Assembly: GCA_023481175.1 (NCBI GenBank)
Contig: JAMCWM010000026.1
Span: forward strand, 62,001-126,000
Origin: Nitrospirota bacterium
GTDB lineage: Bacteria; Nitrospirota; Leptospirillia; Leptospirillales; Leptospirillaceae
Length of the DNA: 64,000 nucleotides
Reading direction: 5' to 3'
Below the pieces are notes generated by a model that worked only from the letters and a program-made list of their open reading frames with translations, was not told the DNA's origin and made no database searches. The position numbers were made by a program, and so were the translations under genes. Shown one piece after another: positions 18,551 to 27,269 of this stretch. Each line of letters begins with the position of its first letter. The stretch's first letter is position 1.

Positions 18551-19234
18551 TTAGGGGGTCGGCGTTGTTTTTTGGCGTTCCCGCTTTTCGGCCAGCCCGC
18601 CCTTTCCGGTTCTTTTTTCAAGCTCCTCCATGACGGCCTCCCAGGAGAGTCCGGTCCGCTCCAGTGTGACCAGGAGGTGGAAGACGAGGTCGGCCATCTC
18701 CGAACGGATGGCGGCCGGATTCTCTTCGTAGACCGCCGCCAGGATCTCCCCCGCCTCCTCCACCAGCTTCTTGAGGAGGGCGCTCCGGGGGCCGGCGATG
18801 AGGCGGGCGACGTAGGAGGTGTCGGGACTTTCCCCGCGACGCGCCCGGATCACCCCGGCCAGGCGGGCCAGGGTTTCGAAGGCGGGGCCGGGGCCTTCTG
18901 TCCGGAGGATGGTCCGGCCGTCGAAGCAGCTTTCCGTGCCGGTGTGGCAGGTCGGCCCTTCCGGATCCGAAAGGATCAACAGCGTGTCGGAGTCGCAGTC
19001 CCAGCGGATTTCCCGGACGAGGAGAAAGTGCCCCGAACTCTCCCCTTTCGTCCACAGGCGTCCCTTCGAGCGGCTGTAGAAGGTGACGCGGCCTGTCCGG
19101 AGGGTTGTGGCCAGGGCCTCGCGGTTCATGTATCCCAGCATGAGCACTCTTCCCGAGTCCGCATTCTGGATGATGGCCGGCAGGAGTGTCCGGTCGTCGG
19201 CAAAGGGATCGGGGATCTTCTCTGTCGGGGTCAT
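18551..19234 (-). CDS. hisIE: Bifunctional phosphoribosyl-AMP cyclohydrolase / phosphoribosyl-ATP pyrophosphatase
   Basis: This 227-residue fusion performs steps 2 and 3 of histidine synthesis. The HisI half (about 1-125) has [20 protein letters not shown] and the metal-binding [10 protein letters not shown]...[12 protein letters not shown]; the HisE half (about 130-215) has [24 protein letters not shown] and [11 protein letters not shown], an all-helical MazG-like domain. The start ATG 19234 forms an ATGA overlap with the hisF stop. Confidence 0.96.
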   Translation of the reverse strand: MTPTEKIPDPFADDRTLLPAIIQNADSGRVLMLGYMNREALATTLRTGRVTFYSRSKGRLWTKGESSGHFLLVREIRWDCDSDTLLILSDPEGPTCHTGTESCFDGRTILRTEGPGPAFETLARLAGVIRARRGESPDTSYVARLIAGPRSALLKKLVEEAGEILAAVYEENPAAIRSEMADLVFHLLVTLERTGLSWEAVMEELEKRTGKGGLAEKRERQKTTPTP

Positions 19235-20013
19235 CGTCTCTCTCCCGTCTCGTCTTCCAGTGGGGGGCGCACCGGCGCTCCCGCCTCGTAAAGGCTCCGG
19301 CGAAGGTCCCGAAGGTCGATGGTTCCGAAATGGAAGAGGCTCGCGGCAAGGGCGGCGTCGGCCCCGGCCTCGAAGGCCCTCCGGAAATCCTCCTTGGATC
19401 CGGCCCCCCCGGAGGCGATCAGGGGAACCTCCACCGCCCGGCTCACCGTCTCGAGAAGGGGGATGTCGTACCCTTCTCCCGTTCCGTCCCGGTCCATGGA
19501 GGTGAGCAGAATCTCTCCCGCTCCGGCCCGCACTCCCTCCAGGATCCATTCGATGGCGTCCCTGTTCGTGGGGCGTGTTCCTCCGTGGGAATAGACCCTC
19601 CACGATGCTCCTTCCCTTTTTACGTCGACGGCCAGGACAATGCACTGGGAGCCGAAGCGGAGGGCCCCCTCCGTCAGGAGGGACGGGTTGGAGAGGGCCG
19701 CCGAGTTCAAGGAGACCTTGTCGGCGCCCGAGTTCAGGGCTCGCCGGATCTCCTCCACCGACCGGATACCGCCCCCCACGGTCAGGGGAAGGAAGACCCG
19801 GCTTGCGGTTTTTTCCACGATCTCGAAGAGGGTTCCCCTGTTTTCCACCGAGGCCCCGATGTCGAGAAAGCAGAGCTCGTCAGCCCCCAGCCGGTCGTAG
19901 AGGAGAGCGGTCTCGACCGGGTCTCCCGCGTCCCGGAGTTCCTCGAAGCAGACTCCCTTCACCACCCGTCCCCCCTTCATGTCGAGGCAGGGGATGATTC
20001 GTTTTTTCAGCAT
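19231..20013 (-). CDS. hisF: Imidazole glycerol phosphate synthase subunit HisF
   Basis: This 260-residue TIM barrel is the cyclase subunit that, with HisH-supplied ammonia, converts PRFAR to imidazole glycerol phosphate and AICAR. Visible motifs are [16 protein letters not shown] (first catalytic Asp), [42 protein letters not shown] (second catalytic Asp) and IASGGAGS. Its 5' end overlaps the 3' end of hisA by 7 bp, and its stop overlaps hisIE. Confidence 0.98.
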   Translation of the reverse strand: MLKKRIIPCLDMKGGRVVKGVCFEELRDAGDPVETALLYDRLGADELCFLDIGASVENRGTLFEIVEKTASRVFLPLTVGGGIRSVEEIRRALNSGADKVSLNSAALSNPSLLTEGALRFGSQCIVLAVDVKREGASWRVYSHGGTRPTNRDAIEWILEGVRAGAGEILLTSMDRDGTGEGYDIPLLETVSRAVEVPLIASGGAGSKEDFRRAFEAGADAALAASLFHFGTIDLRDLRRSLYEAGAPVRPPLEDETGERR

Positions 20014-20756
20014 TCCTTCTCCCCGGGTTCCCCGGTGCGGCCGGAAGCGGCGAGAGTCAGGGCCTGGGAAAGGTCTACCGACCCGGTATAGAGGGCCCGG
20101 CCCACGATGGCGCCGGCGACCCCGGCCTCCAAAAGGGCCCGGATGTCGGAAAGGGCCCCGATTCCTCCGCTTGCGATCACCGGAACGGGCAGGGTTCGTG
20201 CGAGTTCCCGGTAGACGGGAAGGTTGGGGCCTCCCAGCATGCCGTCCTTCAGGATGTCGGTGTAAACGAAGCCGGACACCCCCTTTTCAGCAAGGACGGC
20301 CATTGTCTCCCGCGGGTCGCCGGAGACCTCCGAGAGCCAGCCCGAGATCGCGATCCGGTTGTTCCGGACGTCGAGGCCCACATAGAAGCGCCCGGGGTGG
20401 TTTTTCAGCATGGCGGAAAGAAAGGCCGGGTCGGTCAGGGCCCCGGTGCCCAGCACGAGGCGTTCCACTCCCCGTTCGAGGTAGAGGGCGGCCGTCTCGG
20501 GAGTGCGGATGCCTCCGCCAGCCTGGACCTTCCCGGGAAAGGTCCCGACGATCCGCTCGATGGCCGCGAGATTCGAAACCGCCCCGTTCTTGGCGCCGTC
20601 GAGGTCCACCACATGGAGCCACCGGGCTCCCTTTCGGGCAAAGGAGGCGGCGACGGCAGCCGGATCGGTTCCGTAGACGGTGGAACGGTCGAAATCCCCC
20701 TGGGAGAGGCGGACGACCTGTCCGTCCTTTATGTCGATTGCCGGAAAGATCTCCAT
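20007..20756 (-). CDS. hisA: ProFAR isomerase HisA
   Basis: This 249-residue TIM barrel isomerises phosphoribosyl-formimino-AICAR phosphate (ProFAR to PRFAR). Motifs: [69 protein letters not shown] and [10 protein letters not shown]. It shares the half-barrel repeat architecture with HisF. The start codon overlaps the last base of hisH. Confidence 0.98.
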   Translation of the reverse strand: MEIFPAIDIKDGQVVRLSQGDFDRSTVYGTDPAAVAASFARKGARWLHVVDLDGAKNGAVSNLAAIERIVGTFPGKVQAGGGIRTPETAALYLERGVERLVLGTGALTDPAFLSAMLKNHPGRFYVGLDVRNNRIAISGWLSEVSGDPRETMAVLAEKGVSGFVYTDILKDGMLGGPNLPVYRELARTLPVPVIASGGIGALSDIRALLEAGVAGAIVGRALYTGSVDLSQALTLAASGRTGEPGEKEC

Positions 20757-21382
20757 CAGAGGGCTCCAAAGTTTTTAAGAAGGGCCAGACCGGTTCGCTG
20801 GCTTTTTTCCGGATGAAACTGCACGGCCAGGATGCGGGAGCGGCCGACAAAGGAGGGATAGGCCTCCTGGTAGACGGTTTCTCCGAGGACGATCGACCTC
20901 TCGGAGGTCCGCACATGGTAGGAATGGACAAAGTAGAAATCGGGCTCCGGGGGGAGGCCTTCCCAGAGGGGGTGGCGCGCCGTCTTCCGGACCTCGTTCC
21001 ATCCGATCTGGGGGACCTTCCCCCGGCTCGGGTCGAAGGAGACCACCTCTCCGGGGAAGACCGAAAGCCCCCGGTGGGTCCCGAACTCGTGACTCTCTCC
21101 GAAGAGGAGCTGCATGCCCAGGCAGATGCCCAGGAAGGGGCGGTCTCCGGCGATCCACTCACGGAGGGCGGGGATCCATCCGGCCTTCTCGAGGCGGCCT
21201 ATTCCTTCCCCGAAGGCGCCGACGCCCGGAAGGACGAGATGAGTCGGGTCGAAGTTTGGGAAGGCCGCCTCGGGATTTTCGGCGATCCGCACCCGATGGC
21301 CCGCGGCCTCCAGGGCCTTCGAGACGGAATGGATGTTGCCCATCCCGTAGTCGATCACCACAGTTCGGGGAGAGGCTCCCAT
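20756..21382 (-). CDS. hisH: Imidazole glycerol phosphate synthase glutaminase subunit HisH
   Basis: This 208-residue class I glutamine amidotransferase supplies ammonia to HisF. The N-terminus VVIDYGMGNIHSVSKAL, the oxyanion turn LPGVGAFGEG, the nucleophile elbow GICLGMQLLFGES (catalytic Cys) and the final AVQFHPEKSQ (catalytic His/Glu) are all intact. Overlaps hisB and hisA by one base each. Confidence 0.98.
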   Translation of the reverse strand: MGASPRTVVIDYGMGNIHSVSKALEAAGHRVRIAENPEAAFPNFDPTHLVLPGVGAFGEGIGRLEKAGWIPALREWIAGDRPFLGICLGMQLLFGESHEFGTHRGLSVFPGEVVSFDPSRGKVPQIGWNEVRKTARHPLWEGLPPEPDFYFVHSYHVRTSERSIVLGETVYQEAYPSFVGRSRILAVQFHPEKSQRTGLALLKNFGAL

Positions 21383-22008
21383 CAGAGAGTGCCCTTGGTG
21401 GAGGGGACGCCAGACTGACGCGGGTCTCTGGCCACGGCAACCCGCAGGGCCCGGGCGAAGGCCTTGAAGACGGCCTCGGCCTTGTGGTGGCTGTTGCGTC
21501 CCGAGAGGAGGTGGAGATGCATCGTGAACCGCCCCTTCTGGGTGAGGGCCTGAAAGAAGTCCTCGAGGAGATCGAGATCGAAGTCGCGCACCCGTTCTCC
21601 CCGGTCGGCCGGAAGGTCGTAGACCAGAAAGGGACGGCCGGAGAGGTCGATGACGACCCGGGCCAGGGCCTCGTCGAGGGGGGCGTAGAAGAAGCCGTAA
21701 CGGTTGATTCCGGCGCGGTCCCCCAGGGCGGCATCGAGGAGGCTTCCCAGGAGCAGGCCGGTATCCTCGACGGTATGGTGCCAGTCGACGGCCAGGTCCC
21801 CTTCGGCCCGGAGGGAGAGGTCGAGGAGGCCATGACGGCAGACCTGGTCGAGGAGATGGTCGAAGAAGGGCATGCCTGTAACGATCTCGGCCTGTCCCGT
21901 ACCCTCGATCAGGAGGCTTCCGTCGATCTGTGTTTCCCGGGTATGGCGGGCAAGGGAAGCCCTCCGGAGGGGGCCCTCCCGGGGGTCGGGGGCAAGGGGG
22001 TCGGTCAT
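21382..22008 (-). CDS. hisB: Imidazoleglycerol-phosphate dehydratase HisB
   Basis: This 208-residue monofunctional dehydratase has TGMPFFDHLLDQVCRHGLLDL, DWHHTVEDTGLLLG, RYGFFYAPLDEAL and HLLSGRNSHHKAEAVFKAF, including the His-rich metal sites. The phosphatase half found in enterobacterial HisB is absent, so histidinol phosphatase must be elsewhere. The ATG 22008 makes an ATGA overlap with hisC; the in-frame extension upstream runs into hisC and is rejected. Confidence 0.97.
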   Translation of the reverse strand: MTDPLAPDPREGPLRRASLARHTRETQIDGSLLIEGTGQAEIVTGMPFFDHLLDQVCRHGLLDLSLRAEGDLAVDWHHTVEDTGLLLGSLLDAALGDRAGINRYGFFYAPLDEALARVVIDLSGRPFLVYDLPADRGERVRDFDLDLLEDFFQALTQKGRFTMHLHLLSGRNSHHKAEAVFKAFARALRVAVARDPRQSGVPSTKGTL

Positions 22009-23090
22009 GACGTTCCTTTCAGGATAAGGGCGAGAGTCGCGGCCAGCCGGTCGTTCTCTTCGCGCTTTCCGACCGCGATGCGAAGGCATCCGGCCAGAAG
22101 GGGATGCTGGCGGCTGACGTCCCGGACGCGGATTGAGCGGGAGGCGAGATTTTCGGCGACGGTGGAGGGATCCGTCCCTGCGATCCGGACGAGAAGAAAG
22201 TTGGCGCTGGAAGGAAAGGGAGTGATTCCCGGGATGGCCTGGAGGCGCTCCCTGAGCTCTTCTCTAAGACTTACGATCTCCCGCACCTGGGCTTCCAGGA
22301 CGGAAAAAGACTCGCGACAGATGAGGGTGGCCGCTCTCTGGGTCAGGAGATCCATGTTGTAGGGAAGGCGGATTTTTTCGAGTTCGGCCACGATTCTTGG
22401 GTCTGCGGCCAGAATTCCGATCCGGAGAGCGGCCAGTCCCATCTTGGAAAGGGAGCGGAGCACCATGAGTCGGGGATGTTTCTTCCGGAGGGGAAGAACC
22501 GTCTTCCCCGAATAGGGAATGTAGGCCTCGTCGACCAGGATTCCCCCGGGACATTCCCGGCAGATCCGCTCCAGCGCCCCGGTTTCGAGATCTCTTCCGG
22601 TGGGGTTGTTCGGGTGCGAAAGAATGATCAGTGAGGGACGAAGTTTTCGGGCGGCATCGATAAGAGCCTTCGGATCGAGGGAAAAATCCCGCTCGAGGGA
22701 GACGGTGCCGACCCTTCGTCCCGTGATCTTTGCGAGGAGGCGGTACATGGAAAAGGTGGGTTCGGCCAGGAGGAGAGGGCCCGGGGTCGAAAGAAAGAGA
22801 TTGAGAAGGATCTCGTCGGACCCGTGTCCCAGAAAAAGGTGGTCGGGTGCGAGTCCGAAAAGGCTTTTGCCGAGGAGGCTCTTGAGCTCCCGGGATCCTC
22901 CGTCGGGATAACGGTTCAGGGGAAGCTGTGCCAGGTCCTCTCCCAGCCTTCGGTGAATGTCCCGGGGGAGATCGAAGGGATTTTCCATGGCATCGAGACG
23001 GAGGGTTCCGTCAGGAACCGGCTCCGTCTGACAGCCCGAGGCGGCCCGGATTTCGGGACGGATCCAGTCGAGAAGGGCATCCGCGGTCAT
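22005..23090 (-). CDS. hisC: Histidinol-phosphate aminotransferase
   Basis: This 361-residue PLP enzyme converts imidazole acetol phosphate to histidinol phosphate. Fold-type I features are DAMENPFDLP, NRYPDGGSRELKSLL, FLGHGSDEIL, LSHPNNPTGR, ILVDEAYIPYS and the Schiff-base lysine in RSLSKMGLAALRIG. It overlaps hisD by 4 bp (ATGA) and hisB by 4 bp. Confidence 0.96.
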   Translation of the reverse strand: MTADALLDWIRPEIRAASGCQTEPVPDGTLRLDAMENPFDLPRDIHRRLGEDLAQLPLNRYPDGGSRELKSLLGKSLFGLAPDHLFLGHGSDEILLNLFLSTPGPLLLAEPTFSMYRLLAKITGRRVGTVSLERDFSLDPKALIDAARKLRPSLIILSHPNNPTGRDLETGALERICRECPGGILVDEAYIPYSGKTVLPLRKKHPRLMVLRSLSKMGLAALRIGILAADPRIVAELEKIRLPYNMDLLTQRAATLICRESFSVLEAQVREIVSLREELRERLQAIPGITPFPSSANFLLVRIAGTDPSTVAENLASRSIRVRDVSRQHPLLAGCLRIAVGKREENDRLAATLALILKGTS

Positions 23091-24394
23091 GGACGTCTCC
23101 TTCGTCTCATGGCGGCAGAGCGGGCGTGGCCATCAAGCCCTTCGGCCCGTGCCAGGATTTCGGAGACCGCGAGGATACGGTCCAGGTCGTCGACGTCTTC
23201 TCCGCCGATCAGGCTCGTCCGTTTCATGAAGGTTTCCACCGAGACCGGAGCGGCGAAGCGGGCCGTCCCGTTGGTCGGAAGGACATGGCTCGGGCCGAAG
23301 CAGTAGTCTCCGGCCGCCTCGGGCACGTCATGGCCCAGAAAAATGGCCCCCGCATTCCTGATCTTTCCGGCCAGGTCACGAGGATTTCCGACAGCCAGTT
23401 CGAGGTGTTCGGGAGCCAGAAGGTCGACAAGAGCCGGGGCCAGGTCGAGGGAGGAAAGATGGAGGATGGCCCCGAAGGACTCGAGGGACTTTAAGGCGAT
23501 GTCCCGGCGGGATAGGCTTTCAAGCTGGCTTTCGAGTTCACGGGCCACCCCTTCGGCCAGCGTCAGCGTATCGGTCAGGAGGACCGACGAGGCCTGGGCG
23601 TCGTGTTCGGCCTGAGCCAGCATGTCGGCGGAAATCATGGCCGGATCGGCGGAAGCGTCGGCCACGATCAGGACCTCGGTAGGGCCGGCGATCATGTCGA
23701 TGGCGATGGTTCCATAGAGCTGGCGCTTGGCTTCGGCCACATAGCGGTTTCCGGGACCTACGATCTGGTCGACGGCCGGAAGGCTTTCCGTGCCGAAGGC
23801 GACGGCGGCGACGGCATGGACGCCGCCGACCGGAAAGATCCGGTCTACCCCGGCCACATGGCAGGCCGCAAGGACGACGGGGGCGATCCCGTCCGGCCCC
23901 CCGGGAGTGATCACGGCGATCTCCCGGACCCCGGCCACCCGGGCCACGGTCGCCGTCATCAGGACGGTGGAGGGATAGAGGGCGGTTCCTCCCGGAACAT
24001 AGACGGCCACCCGCTCAATGGGCGTCCATCGGAATCCGGCCATGGCCCGGGACGGCGCGAGGTCCCGGAGCCCTTCCCGGATCCGGCGGTGGTAGTCCGT
24101 AATCCTGTCCCGGGCATAGGCGAGGGCCTCCTGGAGGGAAGGGTCGATCCTCTCCCATGCCCTGGCGGCGAGGTCCCGGTCGATCTCGAGATCCTCCCTT
24201 CCTCCGGAAAAGCCGTCGAGGGTCCGGGCCCAGGACAGAAGGGCTTCGTCGCCTCCCGTCCGGACGGAGTCTATGATTTCGGAGACCCGGTCCCTGACCC
24301 GCTGGGCCTCCTTGCCCCGGCCCCGGGACAGGACATGGGCGAGAGCGTTCCTCCCTTCGTCGTGCGTCGTGACCCGTGAGATCAGGTTCTTCAT
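23087..24394 (-). CDS. hisD: Histidinol dehydrogenase
   Basis: This 435-residue zinc enzyme performs the last two oxidations to histidine. Motifs: VYVPGGTALYPSTVLM, ITPGGPDG, VGGVHAVAAVAFGT, VDQIVGPGNRYVAEAKRQLYG, DMIAGPTEVLIVAD, DMLAQAEHDAQASSVLLT and PTNGTARFAAPVSVETFMKR. I start at ATG 24394 (MKNLISRVTTHDE); the longer ORF upstream overlaps hisG with no similarity. It is 28 bp behind hisG. Confidence 0.97.
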   Translation of the reverse strand: MKNLISRVTTHDEGRNALAHVLSRGRGKEAQRVRDRVSEIIDSVRTGGDEALLSWARTLDGFSGGREDLEIDRDLAARAWERIDPSLQEALAYARDRITDYHRRIREGLRDLAPSRAMAGFRWTPIERVAVYVPGGTALYPSTVLMTATVARVAGVREIAVITPGGPDGIAPVVLAACHVAGVDRIFPVGGVHAVAAVAFGTESLPAVDQIVGPGNRYVAEAKRQLYGTIAIDMIAGPTEVLIVADASADPAMISADMLAQAEHDAQASSVLLTDTLTLAEGVARELESQLESLSRRDIALKSLESFGAILHLSSLDLAPALVDLLAPEHLELAVGNPRDLAGKIRNAGAIFLGHDVPEAAGDYCFGPSHVLPTNGTARFAAPVSVETFMKRTSLIGGEDVDDLDRILAVSEILARAEGLDGHARSAAMRRRRRP

Positions 24395-24422
24395 GGTCGG
24401 ATTCTCCGGTTTCCTGGCGCCG

Positions 24423-25082
24423 TCACCCCGAGATGACCGGTTTCGGCGGAATATGGGGCCTGAGGCGGTCGAGAAGATCCATGACCGCCCTGTTCTTGAG
24501 GGACCAGGAGGCCCGGTTGACGATGAGACGTGCGGTCGAGGGAAGGATCTCCTCGACGATTTCAAGATCGTTTTCCCGAAGGGTCCGTCCCGTGGCCACC
24601 AGGTCTACGATCTGGTCCGCCAGACCTGTCTGGGGGGCGAGCTCGAGAGAGCCGTAAAGTTTCAGGATCGAGACGGGGATCCCTCGTGCCAGAAAGTGCA
24701 TTTCGGCCAGCCGCGGATATTTGGTGGCAATCCGGAGGGTGCGCCTTCCCGGGTCTTCCCGGGCGGGTCCCCCCGGACGCGCCACCACCAGCCGGCAGAA
24801 TCCGACGTTCAGGTCGAGGGGTTCGATCATCTCCCGGTTCTGCTCCTCGATCTGGTCCCGGCCGACAATTCCCATGTCGGCTCCGCCATATTCGACATAG
24901 GCGATGACATCGCTCGATCGGACGAGGAGGAGACGGAGGGAGCCATCGTCGGAGCGGCAGGAGAGGGCCCGGGGATTTTTCAGATATTCCGAGAATCCCC
25001 ATCCTCCCTTCTCGAAAAGGGTCAAAAGATCATCGAACATCTTGCCTTTGGGAAGGGCGAGAACGAGGGAGGGGGAGTCTAT
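24423..25082 (-). CDS. hisG: ATP phosphoribosyltransferase, short form, with apparent ATA start codon
   Basis: HisG catalyses the first committed step of histidine synthesis. The open frame reads SPSLVLALPKGKMFDDLL at its N-terminus, the conserved HisG beginning (LALPKGR), followed by ADMGIVGRDQIEE and DQIVDLVATGRTLRENDL. Only the part from ATG 25040 has a canonical start, and that form would lose the ALPKGK strand. Upstream in frame there is no ATG, GTG or TTG; instead a perfect AGGAGG (25090-25095) lies 7 nt before ATA 25082-25080, which overlaps the murA stop as ATAG. I therefore annotate an ATA start, giving 219 residues. The short form lacks the C-terminal regulatory domain and normally needs HisZ, which is not in this window. 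Confidence 0.88.
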   Translation of the reverse strand: MDSPSLVLALPKGKMFDDLLTLFEKGGWGFSEYLKNPRALSCRSDDGSLRLLLVRSSDVIAYVEYGGADMGIVGRDQIEEQNREMIEPLDLNVGFCRLVVARPGGPAREDPGRRTLRIATKYPRLAEMHFLARGIPVSILKLYGSLELAPQTGLADQIVDLVATGRTLRENDLEIVEEILPSTARLIVNRASWSLKNRAVMDLLDRLRPHIPPKPVISG

Positions 25083-26368
25083 GGCTGATCCTCCTGTATG
25101 CGCTTGATCCGGGCTCCGAGGGATTCGAGCTTTTTTTCGATCGCCTCGTAACCTCGGTCGATATGATACACCCTCTTTATTTCCGTCTCCCCTTCAGCGA
25201 CCAGTCCTGCCAGGACAAGCCCCGCCGAGGCCCGGAGGTCGGAGGCCATCACCGTGGCGCCCTCCAGCCGGCTTCCTCCCCGGACCAGGGCCTGGGAGCC
25301 ATGGATTTCGATTTCCGCTCCCATCCGGTTCATTTCCATGACATGGGTGAAGCGATTTTCGAAGACCGTTTCGATGACCGAGGAGGGACCGTGGGCGGTC
25401 GCCATCAGCGGGAGGATCTGGGCTTGCATGTCTGTCGGAAATCCGGGGTAGGGAAGGGTTCGGACCGACGTTCCGACAGGTCGTCGTATCGCCCCCAGGG
25501 TGATGGTGTCTCTCTCGATCTGGGGTTCGGCGCCCATGGCCACGAGGACATCGAGGATGGAGGTCAGGGGAGTGGGATCGACGCCCTCGATCCGGACCCG
25601 GTCTCCCAGGAGGGCGGCTCCCACGAGAAAGGTTCCCGCCTCGATCCGGTCGAACATGATCCTGTATCCGGTTCCGGAAAGCTCCCGGACACCCTCGATC
25701 CGGATCAACGAGGTTCCTGCCCCGGAAATCCGAGCCCCCCTGGCTGTCAGGAAGTGCGCCAGGTCCGCAACCTCAGGCTCTTCGGCCGCATTCGAGATCG
25801 TGGTGGTTCCTCTGGCCAGAACTGCCGCCATCAGGATGTTCTCCGTCCCGGTGACCGTCGGGTAGGGTAGGGCGATCTCCGCTCCTTCGAGGCCGTCTGT
25901 CTCGGCGTCGATATATCCGTGGTGGATGGTGATCCGCGCCCCCATTTTTTCGAAGGCCTTGAGATGCATGTCGACGGGCCGGGCTCCGATCAGGCACCCT
26001 CCCGGGAGGGAGACCCGGGCGCGCCGTTTTCTGGCCAGAAGGGGGCCGAGACAGAGGACGGAGGCGCGCATTGTCCGGACGAGATCATAGGGGGCTTCGT
26101 AGTCCGGGGTCTCCTGGTCCGAAAGCAGAAAGGTGCCGTTCCAGTCGGAGGCGGGGCAGGAATGGGAATCGAGGGGGTGGGTGTGGACTCCGAGTTGCCG
26201 GAGGAGGGAGAGGGTCGTCCGGATGTCCCGGAGGCAGGGAACGTTGCCGAGGGTGAACTCTCCTCCGAGAAGGGAGGAGAAGAGAATCGGAAGGGCGGCA
26301 TTCTTGGAACCCGAAATCCTGACCGTTCCCCGGAGGGGATGGCCACCGACTATTCTGAATGCGTCCAA
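25079..26368 (-). CDS. murA: UDP-N-acetylglucosamine 1-carboxyvinyltransferase
   Basis: MurA transfers enolpyruvate to UDP-GlcNAc, the first step of peptidoglycan precursor synthesis. The 429-residue protein has FRIVGGHPLRGTVRISGSKNAALP, the active-site loop SLPGGCLIGARPVDMH with the catalytic (fosfomycin-target) Cys, YPTVTGTENILMAAVLA and YPGFPTDMQAQ. I start at TTG 26368, where GAGG lies 8 nt upstream and the N-terminus matches the family; the TTG at 26422 would lie inside prmC. Located between prmC and hisG. Confidence 0.96.
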   Translation of the reverse strand: MDAFRIVGGHPLRGTVRISGSKNAALPILFSSLLGGEFTLGNVPCLRDIRTTLSLLRQLGVHTHPLDSHSCPASDWNGTFLLSDQETPDYEAPYDLVRTMRASVLCLGPLLARKRRARVSLPGGCLIGARPVDMHLKAFEKMGARITIHHGYIDAETDGLEGAEIALPYPTVTGTENILMAAVLARGTTTISNAAEEPEVADLAHFLTARGARISGAGTSLIRIEGVRELSGTGYRIMFDRIEAGTFLVGAALLGDRVRIEGVDPTPLTSILDVLVAMGAEPQIERDTITLGAIRRPVGTSVRTLPYPGFPTDMQAQILPLMATAHGPSSVIETVFENRFTHVMEMNRMGAEIEIHGSQALVRGGSRLEGATVMASDLRASAGLVLAGLVAEGETEIKRVYHIDRGYEAIEKKLESLGARIKRIQEDQP

Positions 26369-26378
26369 GCAAGTGTCC

Positions 26379-27269
26379 TCATAATTTTTTCCAGATGATG
26401 ACCCGGTCCTGTCCCGACACATCCCTCATGACGGCGGGAGAACCGGTGAGTCCCGTTCCCGATCCGCCCATTGCCCGTCCCCCGTCCCGGAAGGCGTGGG
26501 CCTGGTCGGCCCCTATTTCGAAGGCCAGAAGACCTTCCTCCTTCAGGAGGGCTGGGGCAAAGGACAGGATCTTCCGGTAGCATGCGAGGCCGTCCGGCCC
26601 TCCGTCGAGCGCCGCGGCGGGCTCGTGGTCGCGGACCTCCGGTTCGAGCGTCGGAAGAAGGCCGGTGGGGATGTAGGGAGGGTTGGAGAGGATGAGGTCG
26701 AAGAACGGCCTCTCTCCCAGCATCTCTCCCCAGCTCCCGCGAATCACGGAAAGCCGTTCTTCGAGGCCGAAACGCCTCCTGTTTTCGAGGAGGAACCGGA
26801 GCGCCGCCGGCTCCCGTTCGACGGCCACCCCGAATGCGTCGGAGACCTCGAGCAGGAGGGTCAGGATGATGGCTCCGGATCCGGCCCCCAGATCGAGAAT
26901 CCTGACCGGGGCCTCGCCACGCCGGTCCGTCATGTGGTCGAGAGCGCAAGCGACAAGATGCTCCGTTTCCGGTCGCGGAACCAGGACTCCGGGGCCCACC
27001 CGGAAGGAACGGCCAAAAAAGGGGACCTCCCCCACAATGAAGTGGAAGGGCTCCCGGTGCCTCCTCCGGCCGACCCAGGTCCGGAAGGTCTCTTCCATCT
27101 CCGGGGAGAGGATCTCCGGTCCCCGGGTCCACGGGGCATTGGGCGAGCCGAGAAGGGCTCCCATGAGGGCCCGGGATTCAAGGATCGGGTTGTCGAGTGC
27201 CTCCAGGCGGTCCTGTGCCCAGAGGAGCCATTCGGCGACAGTTTCCGGTCGATCCCGTCGGGAGGACAT
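26379..27269 (-). CDS. prmC: Release-factor glutamine methyltransferase PrmC
   Basis: This 296-residue SAM-dependent enzyme methylates the GGQ glutamine of release factors. Features: PFHFIVGEVPFFGRSFRV, VLVPRPETEHL, the SAM-binding ILDLGAGSGAI and the catalytic NPPYI. It directly follows prfA (TGATG overlap), its substrate, the usual prfA-prmC arrangement. Confidence 0.96.
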   Translation of the reverse strand: MSSRRDRPETVAEWLLWAQDRLEALDNPILESRALMGALLGSPNAPWTRGPEILSPEMEETFRTWVGRRRHREPFHFIVGEVPFFGRSFRVGPGVLVPRPETEHLVACALDHMTDRRGEAPVRILDLGAGSGAIILTLLLEVSDAFGVAVEREPAALRFLLENRRRFGLEERLSVIRGSWGEMLGERPFFDLILSNPPYIPTGLLPTLEPEVRDHEPAAALDGGPDGLACYRKILSFAPALLKEEGLLAFEIGADQAHAFRDGGRAMGGSGTGLTGSPAVMRDVSGQDRVIIWKKL

